Below the pieces are notes generated by a model that had not been told where the DNA came from, ran no database searches, and saw only the letters and a list, made by a program, of their open reading frames with translations. Below are positions 1 to 8,043 of a stretch of DNA of 64,000 nt, piece after piece (within the stretch, counting starts at the first letter, position 1; every line of letters starts with the position of its first letter). This stretch comes from JACDAN01 sp035776735 (GTDB lineage: Bacteria > Actinomycetota > Thermoleophilia > Gaiellales > Gaiellaceae). The DNA lies in assembly GCA_035776735.1 (NCBI GenBank), contig DASSSO010000021.1, positions 1 to 64,000 on the forward strand, in the 5' to 3' direction. The position numbers and the translations under genes were made by a program.

Positions 1-286
1 AGTAGCGAAGCTCCCGGAGCTCCGCCTCGGTGACACCGGGCGCCTCGACGACCTCGGCGTCCAGGACCTCGCGGCAGAAGCGCGCGTCCTCCTCGGATTC
101 CGCTCCCCGCAGCCCGTGGTTCACGTGCAGCGCCGAGACCGCGTAGCCGAGCTCGCCCAGCGAGTGCCACAGCGCCGTGGAGTCGGCGCCGCCGGAGACG
201 AGGGACGTGACCTGGCCCCCGGCCGGGATCAGCTCGTTGCGTCGAATGTGTTCCTCGACCATGGCGCGGAACCCCTCTGCGTTCAT
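1..286 (-). CDS. tilS: tRNA(Ile)-lysidine synthase, N-terminal part (cut by window edge)
   Basis: TilS attaches lysidine to cytidine-34 of the AUA-reading tRNA-Ile in the cytoplasm, using ATP. The visible 95 codons carry the N-type ATP-pyrophosphatase P-loop (SGGADST, about residue 32) and the typical TilS stretch LHVNHGLRG about 25 residues later. The start is the ATG at 286; a second in-frame ATG lies at 262. The rest of the gene lies beyond the left edge. The family call is firm because both motifs are diagnostic and correctly spaced. Confidence 0.88.
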   Translation of the reverse strand, partial: MNAEGFRAMVEEHIRRNELIPAGGQVTSLVSGGADSTALWHSLGELGYAVSALHVNHGLRGAESEEDARFCREVLDAEVVEAPGVTEAELRELRY

Positions 287-392
287 GGCCGCCAGCGTAC
301 TCGCGGACGGCCCGGTTGACTTGCCCGCCGCGCTGTAGGAAACTTGTCGCCCACGACAACCAGTGACGACACGGGGGGAGAAAGGGGCCCCT

Positions 393-863
393 ATGCCTCG
401 TAAGTCACTGCTCGCTGCGGTGGTTGCCGTACTCGTCTCGTTGGCGCTCGCACCGTCGGCGGCAGCGGAGAAGCCGATCATCGAGCCTGCGCCGTTCGGG
501 GAGTTCACCGGCCAGTACTGCGAGGACTTCCTCGTACGGGTCGCGGAAACGACGAACCGCGGCACGGCGAAGATCTTCTCCGACGGATCGGTGATCATCA
601 CCGGAACGCTGAACGTCGCTGTCACGAACCTCGAGACCGGAAAGACGATCTCACTGAACATCTCCGGCCCGGCGATGTTCAGCTCGGACGGGTCGACGCT
701 CGTCGGTGTGGGGAAGTGGCTCTTCTTCGGTGAGGCCGGCTTCCTCGGCAGGCCAGGCCCCACGCTGGAGACATTCGACGGCAGGTTCACCATCGATCTC
801 GGCACCGTCACCTTCGTGAGACGAACAGGGACCGTCGGCGAGCTCTGCGCCGCACTGACCTAA
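393..863 (+). CDS. secreted protein of unknown function
   Basis: This 156-residue product begins with a Sec-type signal peptide: MPRKS, a hydrophobic core of about 18 residues, then an AAAE cleavage region. I chose the ATG at 393 because GGGGAGAAAGG lies at a good distance upstream; a GTG at 363 would only lengthen the N-terminus. The mature part is predicted to be beta-rich, with two cysteines (about residues 44 and 152) that could pair. I do not recognise the family. It converges on the small membrane-protein gene at 860-1003, and the stop codons overlap. Confidence 0.7.
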   Translation: MPRKSLLAAVVAVLVSLALAPSAAAEKPIIEPAPFGEFTGQYCEDFLVRVAETTNRGTAKIFSDGSVIITGTLNVAVTNLETGKTISLNISGPAMFSSDGSTLVGVGKWLFFGEAGFLGRPGPTLETFDGRFTIDLGTVTFVRRTGTVGELCAALT

Positions 864-1003
864 ACGGGCTCTGAGGAGGGCGGCTCCCGGCCGCCCTCCT
901 CACGCTTCACGCGGGGCCGCCGGTGCTCGAGGTATGCGGCGAGCATGAGCACGGCCCAACGCAAGACCCAAAGGGCGGCGGCGGCGAACAGGAGCCGCTT
1001 CAC
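860..1003 (-). CDS. small membrane protein (47 aa)
   Basis: This short GTG-initiated reading frame overlaps the phosphatase stop by the four bases GTGA, a classic coupled arrangement. The product has one hydrophobic segment (LLFAAAALWVLRWAVLML) followed by a basic and acidic tail, so it would be a single-pass membrane peptide. No family is recognised. The coupling and the clean hydrophobic helix support a real gene, but the short length leaves doubt. Confidence 0.5.
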   Translation of the reverse strand: MKRLLFAAAALWVLRWAVLMLAAYLEHRRPRVKREEGGREPPSSEPV

Positions 1004-1596
1004 CGGTACACCGGGTCGCGCACCCAATCCTCGATCCGCTCGACGGCGTCGCGGAGACTGGGCTCGTAGAGGATGTGCGGCTCCGCCGGGGTCACGAGCG
1101 GCATCTTCGCCGAGGGCGACCTGCCGTCGGCCGCGGCGAGCGCGAAGGCGATCGGCAGCGAGTGGCAGACGACGAGGATCGTCTCCTCCACCCGGTCGAG
1201 CAGGAACCGGAAGCCGCGGGCGTACCGCTCGGCGATCGCCGCCCGCGCCTCGCCGTTTCCCGGCGGGACGGCGAGGGGACCGTGCGTGCCCGCCCACTTG
1301 CGGTACTCGGCGAGCGGCTTTCCCTCGAACGATCCGTAGAACGGGTCGTTGAGGTCCTTGACGACGATCCGCGGGATCGGCCGCCCGTCGAGGGCGAGGT
1401 CGGCGGTCTCGCGCGTCCGGCCGAACGCGGTCACGACGCAGAGGTCGATCGGTTCGCTCTCGAGCCGATCGTTGAGCCGGCGCGCCTGCAGGCGCCCCTC
1501 CTCGGTCAGCCCGACCACGACCGCCGGGTCGCCGTTGACGAGCCCGCGGGCCGAGTAGTCGCTCTCACCGTGCCGAACGAAGATCGCGCGTTCCAT
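1000..1596 (-). CDS. histidine phosphatase family protein
   Basis: The N-terminus FVRHGESDYS contains the RHG motif whose histidine is phosphorylated in the phosphoglycerate-mutase/histidine-phosphatase superfamily. The second catalytic histidine is in VVCHSLPIAFAL near residue 150, and the conserved TAFGRTRETA segment is near residue 58. At 198 residues it matches single-domain cytoplasmic members, which hydrolyse small phosphoesters. The substrate cannot be told from sequence. The ATG directly abuts the stop of the upstream GNAT gene, so the two are probably cotranscribed. Confidence 0.85.
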   Translation of the reverse strand: MERAIFVRHGESDYSARGLVNGDPAVVVGLTEEGRLQARRLNDRLESEPIDLCVVTAFGRTRETADLALDGRPIPRIVVKDLNDPFYGSFEGKPLAEYRKWAGTHGPLAVPPGNGEARAAIAERYARGFRFLLDRVEETILVVCHSLPIAFALAAADGRSPSAKMPLVTPAEPHILYEPSLRDAVERIEDWVRDPVYR

Positions 1597-2388
1597 CTAG
1601 AACAGCACCGAACGGTAGGTGCCGACGCGGTCCATGCCGATCGCGTCGTAGACCCGGATCGCGGCCGGGTTGTCGGCCCGCACGAACAGGCAGACGCGCG
1701 GCACCCGCTCGAGCAGGAGCCGGACGAGATCGCGGAGCCCGCGCTGGGCGTAGCCCTTCCCGCGGACCTCCGGGTCGACCCACACCTGCTGGAGCTGGAC
1801 GGCGTGCGGCGTCCAGGCCGACGCCTCGGCCTTGAAGAGGATCGTCCCGCGCTCGACCCAGATCCAGGAGCGCCGGTCCTCGATCTGCTGGAGCGTGCGA
1901 CGGCGGAAGTTGTCGGCGTCGACCGCCATCGGGTCCAGGCCGAGCTCGCCGTGGTGCGTGGCCGCGCAGGCCGGGAGCAGAAGGCTGAAGTCGGCCCGGG
2001 TCGCTTCGCGGATCGCGGTGCCGCCCGGTTCGGGCGGCTCGGAGATCGCGAAGACCGGCTGGCCCGGCCGGTCGTCGCGCGGTACCGGCATCCGGTCGCG
2101 CACGGCCGCCCAGAGGTCGGCGACGGCGGCCTCGTTGCCGATGAACATCTTCGGCCGGGCCGCGGCCGCGACGTCGGCGAAAACCCGGCAGCCCCGGCCG
2201 GAGGGGACGAGGTTGGCGCCGACGTGGCAGAGCGCCGTGACCCGCTCGCCCGCCACCGCCGCGACGAGCCTTCCGGGGCCCCGCTGGGCCGCCTCCTCGA
2301 GGTACACGCGCTCGACGGGATCCTCGGCGCAGAACTCGAGGACCCGGTCGAGGGTGGGCTCGATCAGACGTGTCGCTTCAGAAACCAA
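1597..2388 (-). CDS. GNAT-family N-acetyltransferase
   Basis: The C-terminal half has the acetyl-CoA-binding signature VDPEVRGKGYAQRGL, followed by LFVRADNPAAIRVYDAIGM, typical of GNAT enzymes. The N-terminal half resembles the DUF4081-type extension common in actinobacterial GNATs. The start is taken as the TTG at 2388, with AAAGGG just upstream. The open frame continues farther, but that part overlaps the divergent CGNR gene and reads as its shadow. It is followed directly by the histidine phosphatase. Confidence 0.8.
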   Translation of the reverse strand: MVSEATRLIEPTLDRVLEFCAEDPVERVYLEEAAQRGPGRLVAAVAGERVTALCHVGANLVPSGRGCRVFADVAAAARPKMFIGNEAAVADLWAAVRDRMPVPRDDRPGQPVFAISEPPEPGGTAIREATRADFSLLLPACAATHHGELGLDPMAVDADNFRRRTLQQIEDRRSWIWVERGTILFKAEASAWTPHAVQLQQVWVDPEVRGKGYAQRGLRDLVRLLLERVPRVCLFVRADNPAAIRVYDAIGMDRVGTYRSVLF

Positions 2389-2424
2389 CAAACCCTTTAC
2401 GGTGGTTTCAAACTCCGCTACTCT
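2382..2424 (+). promoter_or_regulatory. promoter and inverted repeat upstream of CGNR gene
   Basis: A -35-like TTTACG (2396-2401), a 17-base spacer and a -10-like TACTCT (2419-2424) place the transcription start at or next to the ATG at 2431, so the CGNR mRNA looks leaderless. An inverted repeat AAACCA (2382-2387) / TGGTTT (2403-2408) spans the -35 and also sits at the start of the divergent GNAT gene, a good position for a repressor. Confidence 0.55.
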
Positions 2425-2430
2425 CTGTGC

Positions 2431-2997
2431 ATGCTGCCCGATCCTGGGGACAGGGAACCGGCTCCCGAGCCACTGAGGATGGTCCAGGCCTTCGTCAACA
2501 CCGTCGACGTCGAGAACGGGATCGAGGAGCTCGTCGATCCCGAGAGCCTCCACGAGGTGCTCACGCGCATCGGCGCGCTCGACGAGGGCGCCCCTCCGCT
2601 GAGCCGCGCCGACCTGCGCCGCGCCCTCGCCGTCCGGGAGGCGCTGCGCAACCTGCTCCACGCGAACGTCGGGCTCGCTCCCGATCCAGCGGCCTTCGAG
2701 CTGCTGGACCGCACCGGCGCGGCCGGCGCGCTCTCCGTCCGGTTCGGACGGGACGGCGTCTCGCGGCTGGAGGCGGAGGGCTCGGGTCTCAACGGCGCGC
2801 TCGGCCGGATCCTTGCGATCGTCTACTCCTCCATGGTTGCCGGAACCTGGCCGCGGCTGAAGGCCTGTCCCCGCGACGTGTGCGGCTGGATCTTCTACGA
2901 CCGCTCGCGCAACTCGTCGTCCCGCTGGTGCGCGATGTCCGTCTGCGGGAACAGGACGAAGACGAAGCGCTTCCGGGCACAGGCGGCCTCGCGATGA
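2431..2997 (+). CDS. CGNR zinc-finger regulator (ABATE domain)
   Basis: The 188-residue protein has the two-part layout of the CGNR family. An N-terminal ABATE region (LRMVQAFVNTVD, ALAVREALRNLL) is followed by a C-terminal zinc finger with CPRDVCGWIFYDRSRN, WCAMSVCGNRTK and a basic KRFR tail. Members are putative transcription regulators. It starts with ATG at 2431 with no ribosome-binding site, matching the leaderless promoter. The next gene overlaps its stop (ATGA). Confidence 0.9.
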   Translation: MLPDPGDREPAPEPLRMVQAFVNTVDVENGIEELVDPESLHEVLTRIGALDEGAPPLSRADLRRALAVREALRNLLHANVGLAPDPAAFELLDRTGAAGALSVRFGRDGVSRLEAEGSGLNGALGRILAIVYSSMVAGTWPRLKACPRDVCGWIFYDRSRNSSSRWCAMSVCGNRTKTKRFRAQAASR

Positions 2998-3776
2998 GGG
3001 CGGTCCTTCGTTCCCCGCGGAAGCGGAGGCGGCTCGCGTACGCGGTCGTGATCCCCGCCGCGCTGGCCGGTCTCGTCGTCGCCGGCGTCGTCTTCCTGCC
3101 CGAGGCCCCGGAAGATCCCCCGGAGGTGTTCGGCACCCGGGACGCGGTCAACATCGCCGCCGGCGAGAAGCCGGTCCGGCTGACGCGCGCGGACCGGAAA
3201 CTCGTCAACGAGGCGATCGACGTGCTCGTCAACGACGGCGTGAAGCGCGAGGACCCGGATGCCGTCTACGACATCTCGACGTCCACCCTGCGCAGCCAGG
3301 CGACGCGCGCGGAGTGGCGCAGGGGCGAGATACCGGTCTACCCGTACCCCGCGCTCGGCGAGAAGTTCCACGGCTGGACGATCAACTACTCCCAGCGCAA
3401 CCACCTGAACGTGGACCTCCTCGTCATGCCGTCGCGCAACCGAGCCACACTCGGACCAGTCGCCCTGACCGTCGACCTGCGGAAGGTGCGCGACAGGTGG
3501 CTCGTCGACGGCGTCTTCCCCGTCGCCACCTTCGCCCCACTCCCGCCGCAGGGCAACCGTGGGCCGGTCATCTCCACGTACGACCTGGTGCCGGCCGCGG
3601 CCGGCTCGGCCCCGACCGGCGCGCGGAGCAGGCTCAGCTACGCCTACTTCGCGCTCCCGGCCGTCATCATCGGCGGCGGAATCTCAGTCATCGTGGGCTT
3701 CTTCGTGCTGCGGGCGGTCAGGGACCGGAAGGCCGAGCGTCGCTACGCGTCGCAACGCCGACTCCAGAGCCAATAG
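2994..3776 (+). CDS. membrane-anchored protein of unknown function
   Basis: The 260-residue product has a transmembrane segment near residues 14-33, a mixed soluble domain of about 170 residues and a second transmembrane segment near residues 218-240, followed by a basic tail. The soluble part resembles the NTF2-like/Tim44-like domains seen between two helices in actinobacterial membrane proteins, but this is only an impression. It is translationally coupled to the CGNR gene by an ATGA overlap. Confidence 0.75.
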   Translation: MRAVLRSPRKRRRLAYAVVIPAALAGLVVAGVVFLPEAPEDPPEVFGTRDAVNIAAGEKPVRLTRADRKLVNEAIDVLVNDGVKREDPDAVYDISTSTLRSQATRAEWRRGEIPVYPYPALGEKFHGWTINYSQRNHLNVDLLVMPSRNRATLGPVALTVDLRKVRDRWLVDGVFPVATFAPLPPQGNRGPVISTYDLVPAAAGSAPTGARSRLSYAYFALPAVIIGGGISVIVGFFVLRAVRDRKAERRYASQRRLQSQ

Positions 3777-3786
3777 GCTCCCGCGC

Positions 3787-4494
3787 ATGCCGATCCACGT
3801 CCGCGCCGAGCCCGGCGACTACGCCGAGGCGTGCCTGCTGCCGGGGGATCCCCTGCGTGCGAAGTACATCGCCGAGACGTTCTTCGACGACCCCGTGCAG
3901 CGGAACCAGGAACGCGGGATGCTCGGGTACACCGGAACCTTCGAGGGGAAGCCGGTCTCCGTGCAGGCGACCGGGATGGGCTGCCCGTCGGCCGCGATCG
4001 TGATGGAGGAGCTCGTGCAGCTCGGGGTGAAGCGCTTCCTGCGCGTCGGCACCTGCGGCGGGCTCCAGCCGGACATGGCGCTCGGCGACCTCGTCATCGC
4101 GATCACGGCCGTTGCGTCGGACCGCACGGTCGAGAAGCTCGTCAACTTCGAGCCGCACACGCCCACGGCGGACTTCGGGCTCGTCCACGGCGCCGTCCAT
4201 GCCGCCAAGGAGATCGGCCACAACGTCCGGATCGGGCCGATCGTCTCGAGCGACCTCTTCTACAACCCCGACGACGGCCAGTACGCGCGCTGGTCCGAGC
4301 GCGGGATCCTCGCCGTGGAGATGGAAGCCGCGGTGCTGTTCACGATCGGCGCGCTCCGCAAGGTCGCCGCGGGCTGCCTACTCACGGTGAGCGACGTCGT
4401 CGTCGAGGGCGAGTTCGTCCGGATCTCCGACGAGGAGATGCGCCAGGCCGTCGACCAGATGATGGAGCTGGCGCTGCGGACGATCACGGCCTGA
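3787..4494 (+). CDS. deoD: purine-nucleoside phosphorylase, DeoD type
   Basis: DeoD-type phosphorylases split purine (deoxy)nucleosides with phosphate into free base and (deoxy)ribose-1-phosphate. The sequence shows LPGDPLRAKYIAETF near the N-terminus (phosphate-binding GDP), the RVGTCGG loop, and the substrate-binding VEMEAAVLF followed by TVSDVVV, where the catalytic Asp sits. The 235-residue length is normal. The start ATG at 3787 lies 10 bases after the preceding stop. Confidence 0.92.
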   Translation: MPIHVRAEPGDYAEACLLPGDPLRAKYIAETFFDDPVQRNQERGMLGYTGTFEGKPVSVQATGMGCPSAAIVMEELVQLGVKRFLRVGTCGGLQPDMALGDLVIAITAVASDRTVEKLVNFEPHTPTADFGLVHGAVHAAKEIGHNVRIGPIVSSDLFYNPDDGQYARWSERGILAVEMEAAVLFTIGALRKVAAGCLLTVSDVVVEGEFVRISDEEMRQAVDQMMELALRTITA

Positions 4495-5393
4495 AGACCG
4501 CGCTCCTCGTCAATCCTGCGTCCGCGAACGGGAAGACGGGCAGGCGCTGGCCGGAGCTCGCACGCGCCGCTCACGCGGCCGGCCTGCGCGGCGAGGCGAT
4601 CTTCTCCGAGCGCCCCGGCCAGCTCGGCGACCTCGCGCGGGAGGCGGTCGACGAGGGCGCCGAGCTGCTGGTCTTGTTCGGCGGCGACGGGACCGTCCAC
4701 GAGGTGGTCAACGGGATCGCCGGCCGCGAGGGGGTCGAGCTCGCCGTCGTGCCACGCGGGACCGGCTGGGACTTCGCGCGCGGGCACGGCATCCCCAAGC
4801 GGCTCCGCGACGCATTGCGGATCGCGCTGGAGGGCCGGGCGCGCCCGTTCGACCTCGGCCGTGCCACGTACCGCGCCGACGGGCACGACGGCTCGGCGTG
4901 GTTCGCGAACGCAGGCAGCGTCGGAATGAGCGGCGCAGTCGCCGCGAGGGCGAACCGGACGACGAAGGCGCTCGGCGGGAAGGCGTCGTACCTGATCGCG
5001 CTCGGCGCCGTGTTCTCCCGCTGGAAGAACGTCGAGCTCGACGTCAAGGTCGACGGCGAGGAGCGGCGCGGGCTGATGGAGGACGTGATCGTCGCGCTCG
5101 GCCGCTACCAGGGGGGCGGGATGATGGTCACCCCCGACGCGGAGCCGGACGACGGCCTCTTCGACGTCCTGCTGATCAAGGACGCGACGCGGCTCGAGGT
5201 CGCCCGGGAGATCCCGCGGATCTACAAGGGGACGTTCCTCCCCCACCCCAAGGCGGAGGTCCTCCGCGGCACCGTCGTCGAGGTCACGGCACCCGAGCCG
5301 CTGCCGGTGCAGCTCGACGGCGAGCAACCGGGCACGGCGCCCGTGCGCTTCGAGATCGCGCCGGGCGCGATCCGCCTACGAGTCCCGGCCTAG
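4491..5393 (+). CDS. diacylglycerol/lipid kinase family protein (YegS/BmrU-like)
   Basis: Lipid kinases of this fold transfer ATP phosphate to diacylglycerol or related lipids at the membrane. The first strand LLVNPASANG, the nucleotide loop LFGGDGTVHEVVNG and VPRGTGWDFARG are the family hallmarks, and the C-terminal half is the usual beta-rich domain. No ATG, GTG or TTG precedes the conserved first strand, so I place the start at CTG 4491, which overlaps the deoD stop as CTGA. Length is 300 residues, normal for the family. Confidence 0.85.
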   Translation: MKTALLVNPASANGKTGRRWPELARAAHAAGLRGEAIFSERPGQLGDLAREAVDEGAELLVLFGGDGTVHEVVNGIAGREGVELAVVPRGTGWDFARGHGIPKRLRDALRIALEGRARPFDLGRATYRADGHDGSAWFANAGSVGMSGAVAARANRTTKALGGKASYLIALGAVFSRWKNVELDVKVDGEERRGLMEDVIVALGRYQGGGMMVTPDAEPDDGLFDVLLIKDATRLEVAREIPRIYKGTFLPHPKAEVLRGTVVEVTAPEPLPVQLDGEQPGTAPVRFEIAPGAIRLRVPA

Positions 5394-5686
5394 GAGGGTT
5401 TCTTCCGAGGCGACGAGGTCTTCCGGGCCGCGGGTTTGGCCGTTGTCGCGCGGGACCGCGTGGTCTTCGGCTTCTTGAGCTCCGCGACCTGCTTCTCGAG
5501 CTTCGCCACCCGCTGCTCGAGCTCGTCGAGGCCGCGCATCTTCCGCTGGACGTCGTCCATCCGCTCGCGGAGTCCGGTGATCGAGTCGACGACCCGCGTC
5601 GTCGTCTGCGAGCCGGCCACGCGCGAGAACGCCTCCTCGCCGACGTCGGCGAGCCGGGTCAGGAGATCCTTCTGCTGCTTCGCCAT
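5390..5686 (-). CDS. small coiled-coil protein with basic tail
   Basis: Ninety-eight residues: an amphipathic N-terminal helix, a clear heptad coiled coil (LRERMDDVQRKMRGLDELEQ and onward to about residue 70) and a Lys/Arg/Ala-rich tail ending RKTSSPRKKPS. Such proteins are annotated phasin-like or histone-tail-like in actinobacteria. A DNA- or polyester-granule-associated role is possible but not shown. Its stop overlaps that of the convergent lipid kinase. Confidence 0.6.
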   Translation of the reverse strand: MAKQQKDLLTRLADVGEEAFSRVAGSQTTTRVVDSITGLRERMDDVQRKMRGLDELEQRVAKLEKQVAELKKPKTTRSRATTAKPAARKTSSPRKKPS

Positions 5687-5713
5687 CGCGGGAACCTTAC
5701 CCGGCTGCGGGGG

Positions 5714-6484
5714 CTACACCTGCACCAGGACGGGAGTCCCCGTCGGGGCGAGGCGCCAGAGCCGCTTCACGGTCTCGTTGCTGACGCGGATGCAGCCGTT
5801 GGAGACGGCGAGCCCGAGCAGCGACGGCCGGTTGGTGCCGTGGATCGCCACCGGCCCGCCCTGCGGCCAGCCGTGCAGGACCTCGGAGAAGGCGGAGATG
5901 CCGATCGCGGCCCATCCGTACGGGCCCGAGGGGTTGTCCCGGAAGCGCTGGTTGACGTAGAAGCGGCCGGTCGGCGTCGGGGTCGCGCGGGCGCCGATCG
6001 CGACCTTCGCGCTCAGGACGGGTTTGCCGCGGTCGAAGACCGTCAGCCTCCGCGTCGAGAGGTCGACGACGACCCGCGCGCGCAGCGGGCGGAGCCTGAC
6101 GTGGCGCGCGCGAACGTACCCGGTCTGCCCGTTCGGCTTCAGCGGCAACATCACGCGATACCAGGCGGCCTTGCAGCCGGCGCCGGCGACGGACTCGAGC
6201 GCGGCGAAGACGGTCGGGACGTTGTTGACGTTCAGGCGCCCGAAGCGGGCGAACGCGCGGCCGCCCGGCTTCCGGTGGACGTGGACGAGGCGGCGGACGT
6301 CGACGGCGTAGGAGCGGGTGGACGTGACGAGGCTCTTCGTGGTGCCCGCGGAGCAGACCGGCGCCGTCCGACCGGTTTTGGAAGCTTGTATGGAGCTTGT
6401 GAAGACGAGCGCCACGGCCAAACAACCACCCGTCGCTACCGTCGCAGGGAGTAGGCGGTCCAGCACGAACGTTTTGATCGTCAT
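5714..6484 (-). CDS. L,D-transpeptidase (YkuD) with signal peptide
   Basis: YkuD enzymes form 3-3 peptidoglycan cross-links outside the membrane using a catalytic cysteine. Residues 1-30 form a signal peptide or anchor. An SH3-like region follows (about 60-130). The catalytic domain shows VAIHGTNRP and VSNGCIRVSNE, the His and Cys motifs of the family, with Asn in place of the usual His before GC. The ATG at 6484 opens the frame. It may act with the VanW and transglycosylase genes nearby in wall remodelling. Confidence 0.87.
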   Translation of the reverse strand: MTIKTFVLDRLLPATVATGGCLAVALVFTSSIQASKTGRTAPVCSAGTTKSLVTSTRSYAVDVRRLVHVHRKPGGRAFARFGRLNVNNVPTVFAALESVAGAGCKAAWYRVMLPLKPNGQTGYVRARHVRLRPLRARVVVDLSTRRLTVFDRGKPVLSAKVAIGARATPTPTGRFYVNQRFRDNPSGPYGWAAIGISAFSEVLHGWPQGGPVAIHGTNRPSLLGLAVSNGCIRVSNETVKRLWRLAPTGTPVLVQV

Positions 6485-6542
6485 TTCGAGGGCATCAATT
6501 TAAGCGACAGAGCCGAACGGCCGAATGAAGGCAACAGTGAAC

Positions 6543-6695
6543 ATGCTCCGCAGGACACGAACACACCGGCATCACGAGGTCACGACCCACGTGATCCGGC
6601 AGCGGGCGGGCGTGCCGTACGAGGTCGAGCAGCGTGTCTGCCGTGATTGCCGCACGGTGATCGCGGAGCGCGCGCTCCGCCGCGCAGCGGCGTAA
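6543..6695 (+). CDS. small CxxC-motif protein (50 aa)
   Basis: A 50-codon frame, too short for most callers, from ATG 6543 to TAA 6693-6695. The product is basic and ends with EQRVCRDCRTVIAERALRR, a zinc-knuckle-like CxxC followed by a helix. GAAGG lies upstream. An in-frame ATG at 6525 could add six residues. No family is recognised; it may be a small nucleic-acid-binding or regulatory protein. Confidence 0.42.
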   Translation: MLRRTRTHRHHEVTTHVIRQRAGVPYEVEQRVCRDCRTVIAERALRRAAA

Positions 6696-6699
6696 GCCA

Positions 6700-6865
6700 C
6701 CCGCCGCGCCGGCAAAGCCGTCACGGCCTCGGTCGGCGCCGGCGCCTTAGCCACCGGCCGCGCCGGCAACGACGGGGACGCCGGCAAAGCCGGCATCCCC
6801 TCTCAACGGCATCGCAAGCGATGCCTCAGCGGCACGGCCTCGGCCGGCACCGCCGAGTCGGCGCC
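6700..6865. repeat. intergenic palindromic (REP-like) repeat cluster
   Basis: This 170-base stretch between the CxxC gene and the sirtuin stop is built of GC-rich hairpins: GCCGGCAAAGCCGGC, GGCATCGCAAGCGATGCC and degenerate copies. The 21-mer around 6776-6796 and a 19-base block at the sirtuin stop (CTAAGGCGCCGACTCGGCGG read on minus) both recur in the same relative order at 23627-23690. It may also end transcription of the sirtuin gene. Confidence 0.65.
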
Positions 6866-7603
6866 TTAGCCCAGCGCCCGAACGAGCGCCGTCAGCGTCT
6901 CGCCGGCAGCGCCATCGCTCTTGACGGCCGCGCGGTCGTCGAAGGACGTCGGCCCCTTGTTGACGATCGCGACCTCCCCGCCCGCCGCAAGCGTCTCCTC
7001 GGGGAGCAGCGAGACCGGCCAGACCTCGAGGGTCGACCCGACCACGAGCAGCAGGTCGGTCGAGCGCGCCAGCTCGTAGGCGCGGTCGATCGCCGGCTCG
7101 GGCAGCAGCTCGCCGAACATGACGACGTCCGGCTTCACCACCGCGCCGCAGCGCGTGCAGAGCGGCGCCTCGGAGCCCTCGAGCAGGCGCAGGAGCTCGT
7201 CGAGCCCGTACGAGGCCCCGCACCGGAGGCACGTCGAGCTGCGAATCGAGCCGTGCACCTCGGTGACATCGCGGCTCCCCGCCCGCTGGTGGAGCCCGTC
7301 GATGTTCTGCGTGACGACGGCGGTGATCCGGCCGGCGCGCTCGAGCTCGGCGAGCGCGAGGTGGCCCGCGTTCGGCTCGGCCTCGACGAGGACGCGGAGC
7401 CGGAGCGAGTAGAAGCTCCAGACCTTGAGCGGGTCGGCGCGGAACGCGTCGATCGTCGCGTACTCCGCGGGGTCGTACTGCGCCCAGATCCCCGTCGGAG
7501 AGCGGAAGTCGGGAATCCCGCTCTCGGTCGAGATCCCGGCGCCGGTCAGGACGACCGCCGGCCCGCGCCGGCGGAAGAGCTCTGCAATGCGCTGCACGCC
7601 CAT
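6866..7603 (-). CDS. cobB: NAD-dependent protein deacylase, sirtuin (Sir2/CobB)
   Basis: Sirtuins remove acyl groups from lysine using NAD. All motifs are present in order: LTGAGISTESGIPDFR, TQNIDGLH, the catalytic histidine in VHGSIR, two zinc CxxC pairs (CLRCG, CTRCG), FGELLP, and VVGSTLEVWP. At 245 residues it is a complete single-domain cytoplasmic enzyme. The stop codon lies inside the repeat block described downstream. Confidence 0.95.
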   Translation of the reverse strand: MGVQRIAELFRRRGPAVVLTGAGISTESGIPDFRSPTGIWAQYDPAEYATIDAFRADPLKVWSFYSLRLRVLVEAEPNAGHLALAELERAGRITAVVTQNIDGLHQRAGSRDVTEVHGSIRSSTCLRCGASYGLDELLRLLEGSEAPLCTRCGAVVKPDVVMFGELLPEPAIDRAYELARSTDLLLVVGSTLEVWPVSLLPEETLAAGGEVAIVNKGPTSFDDRAAVKSDGAAGETLTALVRALG

Positions 7604-7620
7604 CGCCGTAGAGTCTCGCC

Positions 7621-8043
7621 ATCGACGGCTACCGCTTCCAGCTCGACGTCACCGTCCGCTTCGCCGAGACCGACGCGCAGGGCATCGCCCACCACGCCGC
7701 GTACCTCGTCTGGTTCGAGACCGCGCGGATCGAGTACCTCCGCCGGTTCGACGGCGGCTACCAGGGGCTTCGGGACACCGGCGTCGAGGCAACGACCTCC
7801 GAGGTCTACGTCCGGTACGTGCGGCCGGTGAGCTTCGACGACCGGCTCGCGATCCACACCCGCTGCAGCGAGCTCCGCGGGGCGCGCTTCCGGTTCGAGT
7901 ACGCGGTCGAGCGCGACGGGGAGACGGTCGCCGAGGCCTGGACGGGCCACGCGTGCGTGGACGCGAGCACGCTCCGGCCGACGAGGGTGCCGGCCTGGCT
8001 GGTCGACGCGATTACTGCGGCGGAAGCGGCTGCTCCGCCGTAG
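7621..8043 (+). CDS. acyl-CoA thioesterase, 4HBT/YbgC family, non-canonical start
   Basis: The hot-dog thioesterase fold is clear: VRFAETDAQGIAHHAAYLVWFETAR carries the catalytic Asp, followed by RYVRPVSFDD and FEYAVERDGETVAEAWTGH. The frame is closed by TAG at 7609-7611 and contains no ATG, GTG or TTG before 7819, which is far inside the domain. Translation therefore probably starts at ATC 7621, seven bases after a -10-like TAGAGT, which would make the mRNA leaderless. The 3' end overlaps the VanW gene tail to tail by 32 bases. Confidence 0.75.
   Translation: MDGYRFQLDVTVRFAETDAQGIAHHAAYLVWFETARIEYLRRFDGGYQGLRDTGVEATTSEVYVRYVRPVSFDDRLAIHTRCSELRGARFRFEYAVERDGETVAEAWTGHACVDASTLRPTRVPAWLVDAITAAEAAAPP

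Noticed and set aside
1075..2997. Long plus-strand open frame across the phosphatase and GNAT genes
   Set aside because: It is the antisense shadow of two clear minus-strand genes; only its end, from 2431, is a real gene (CGNR).
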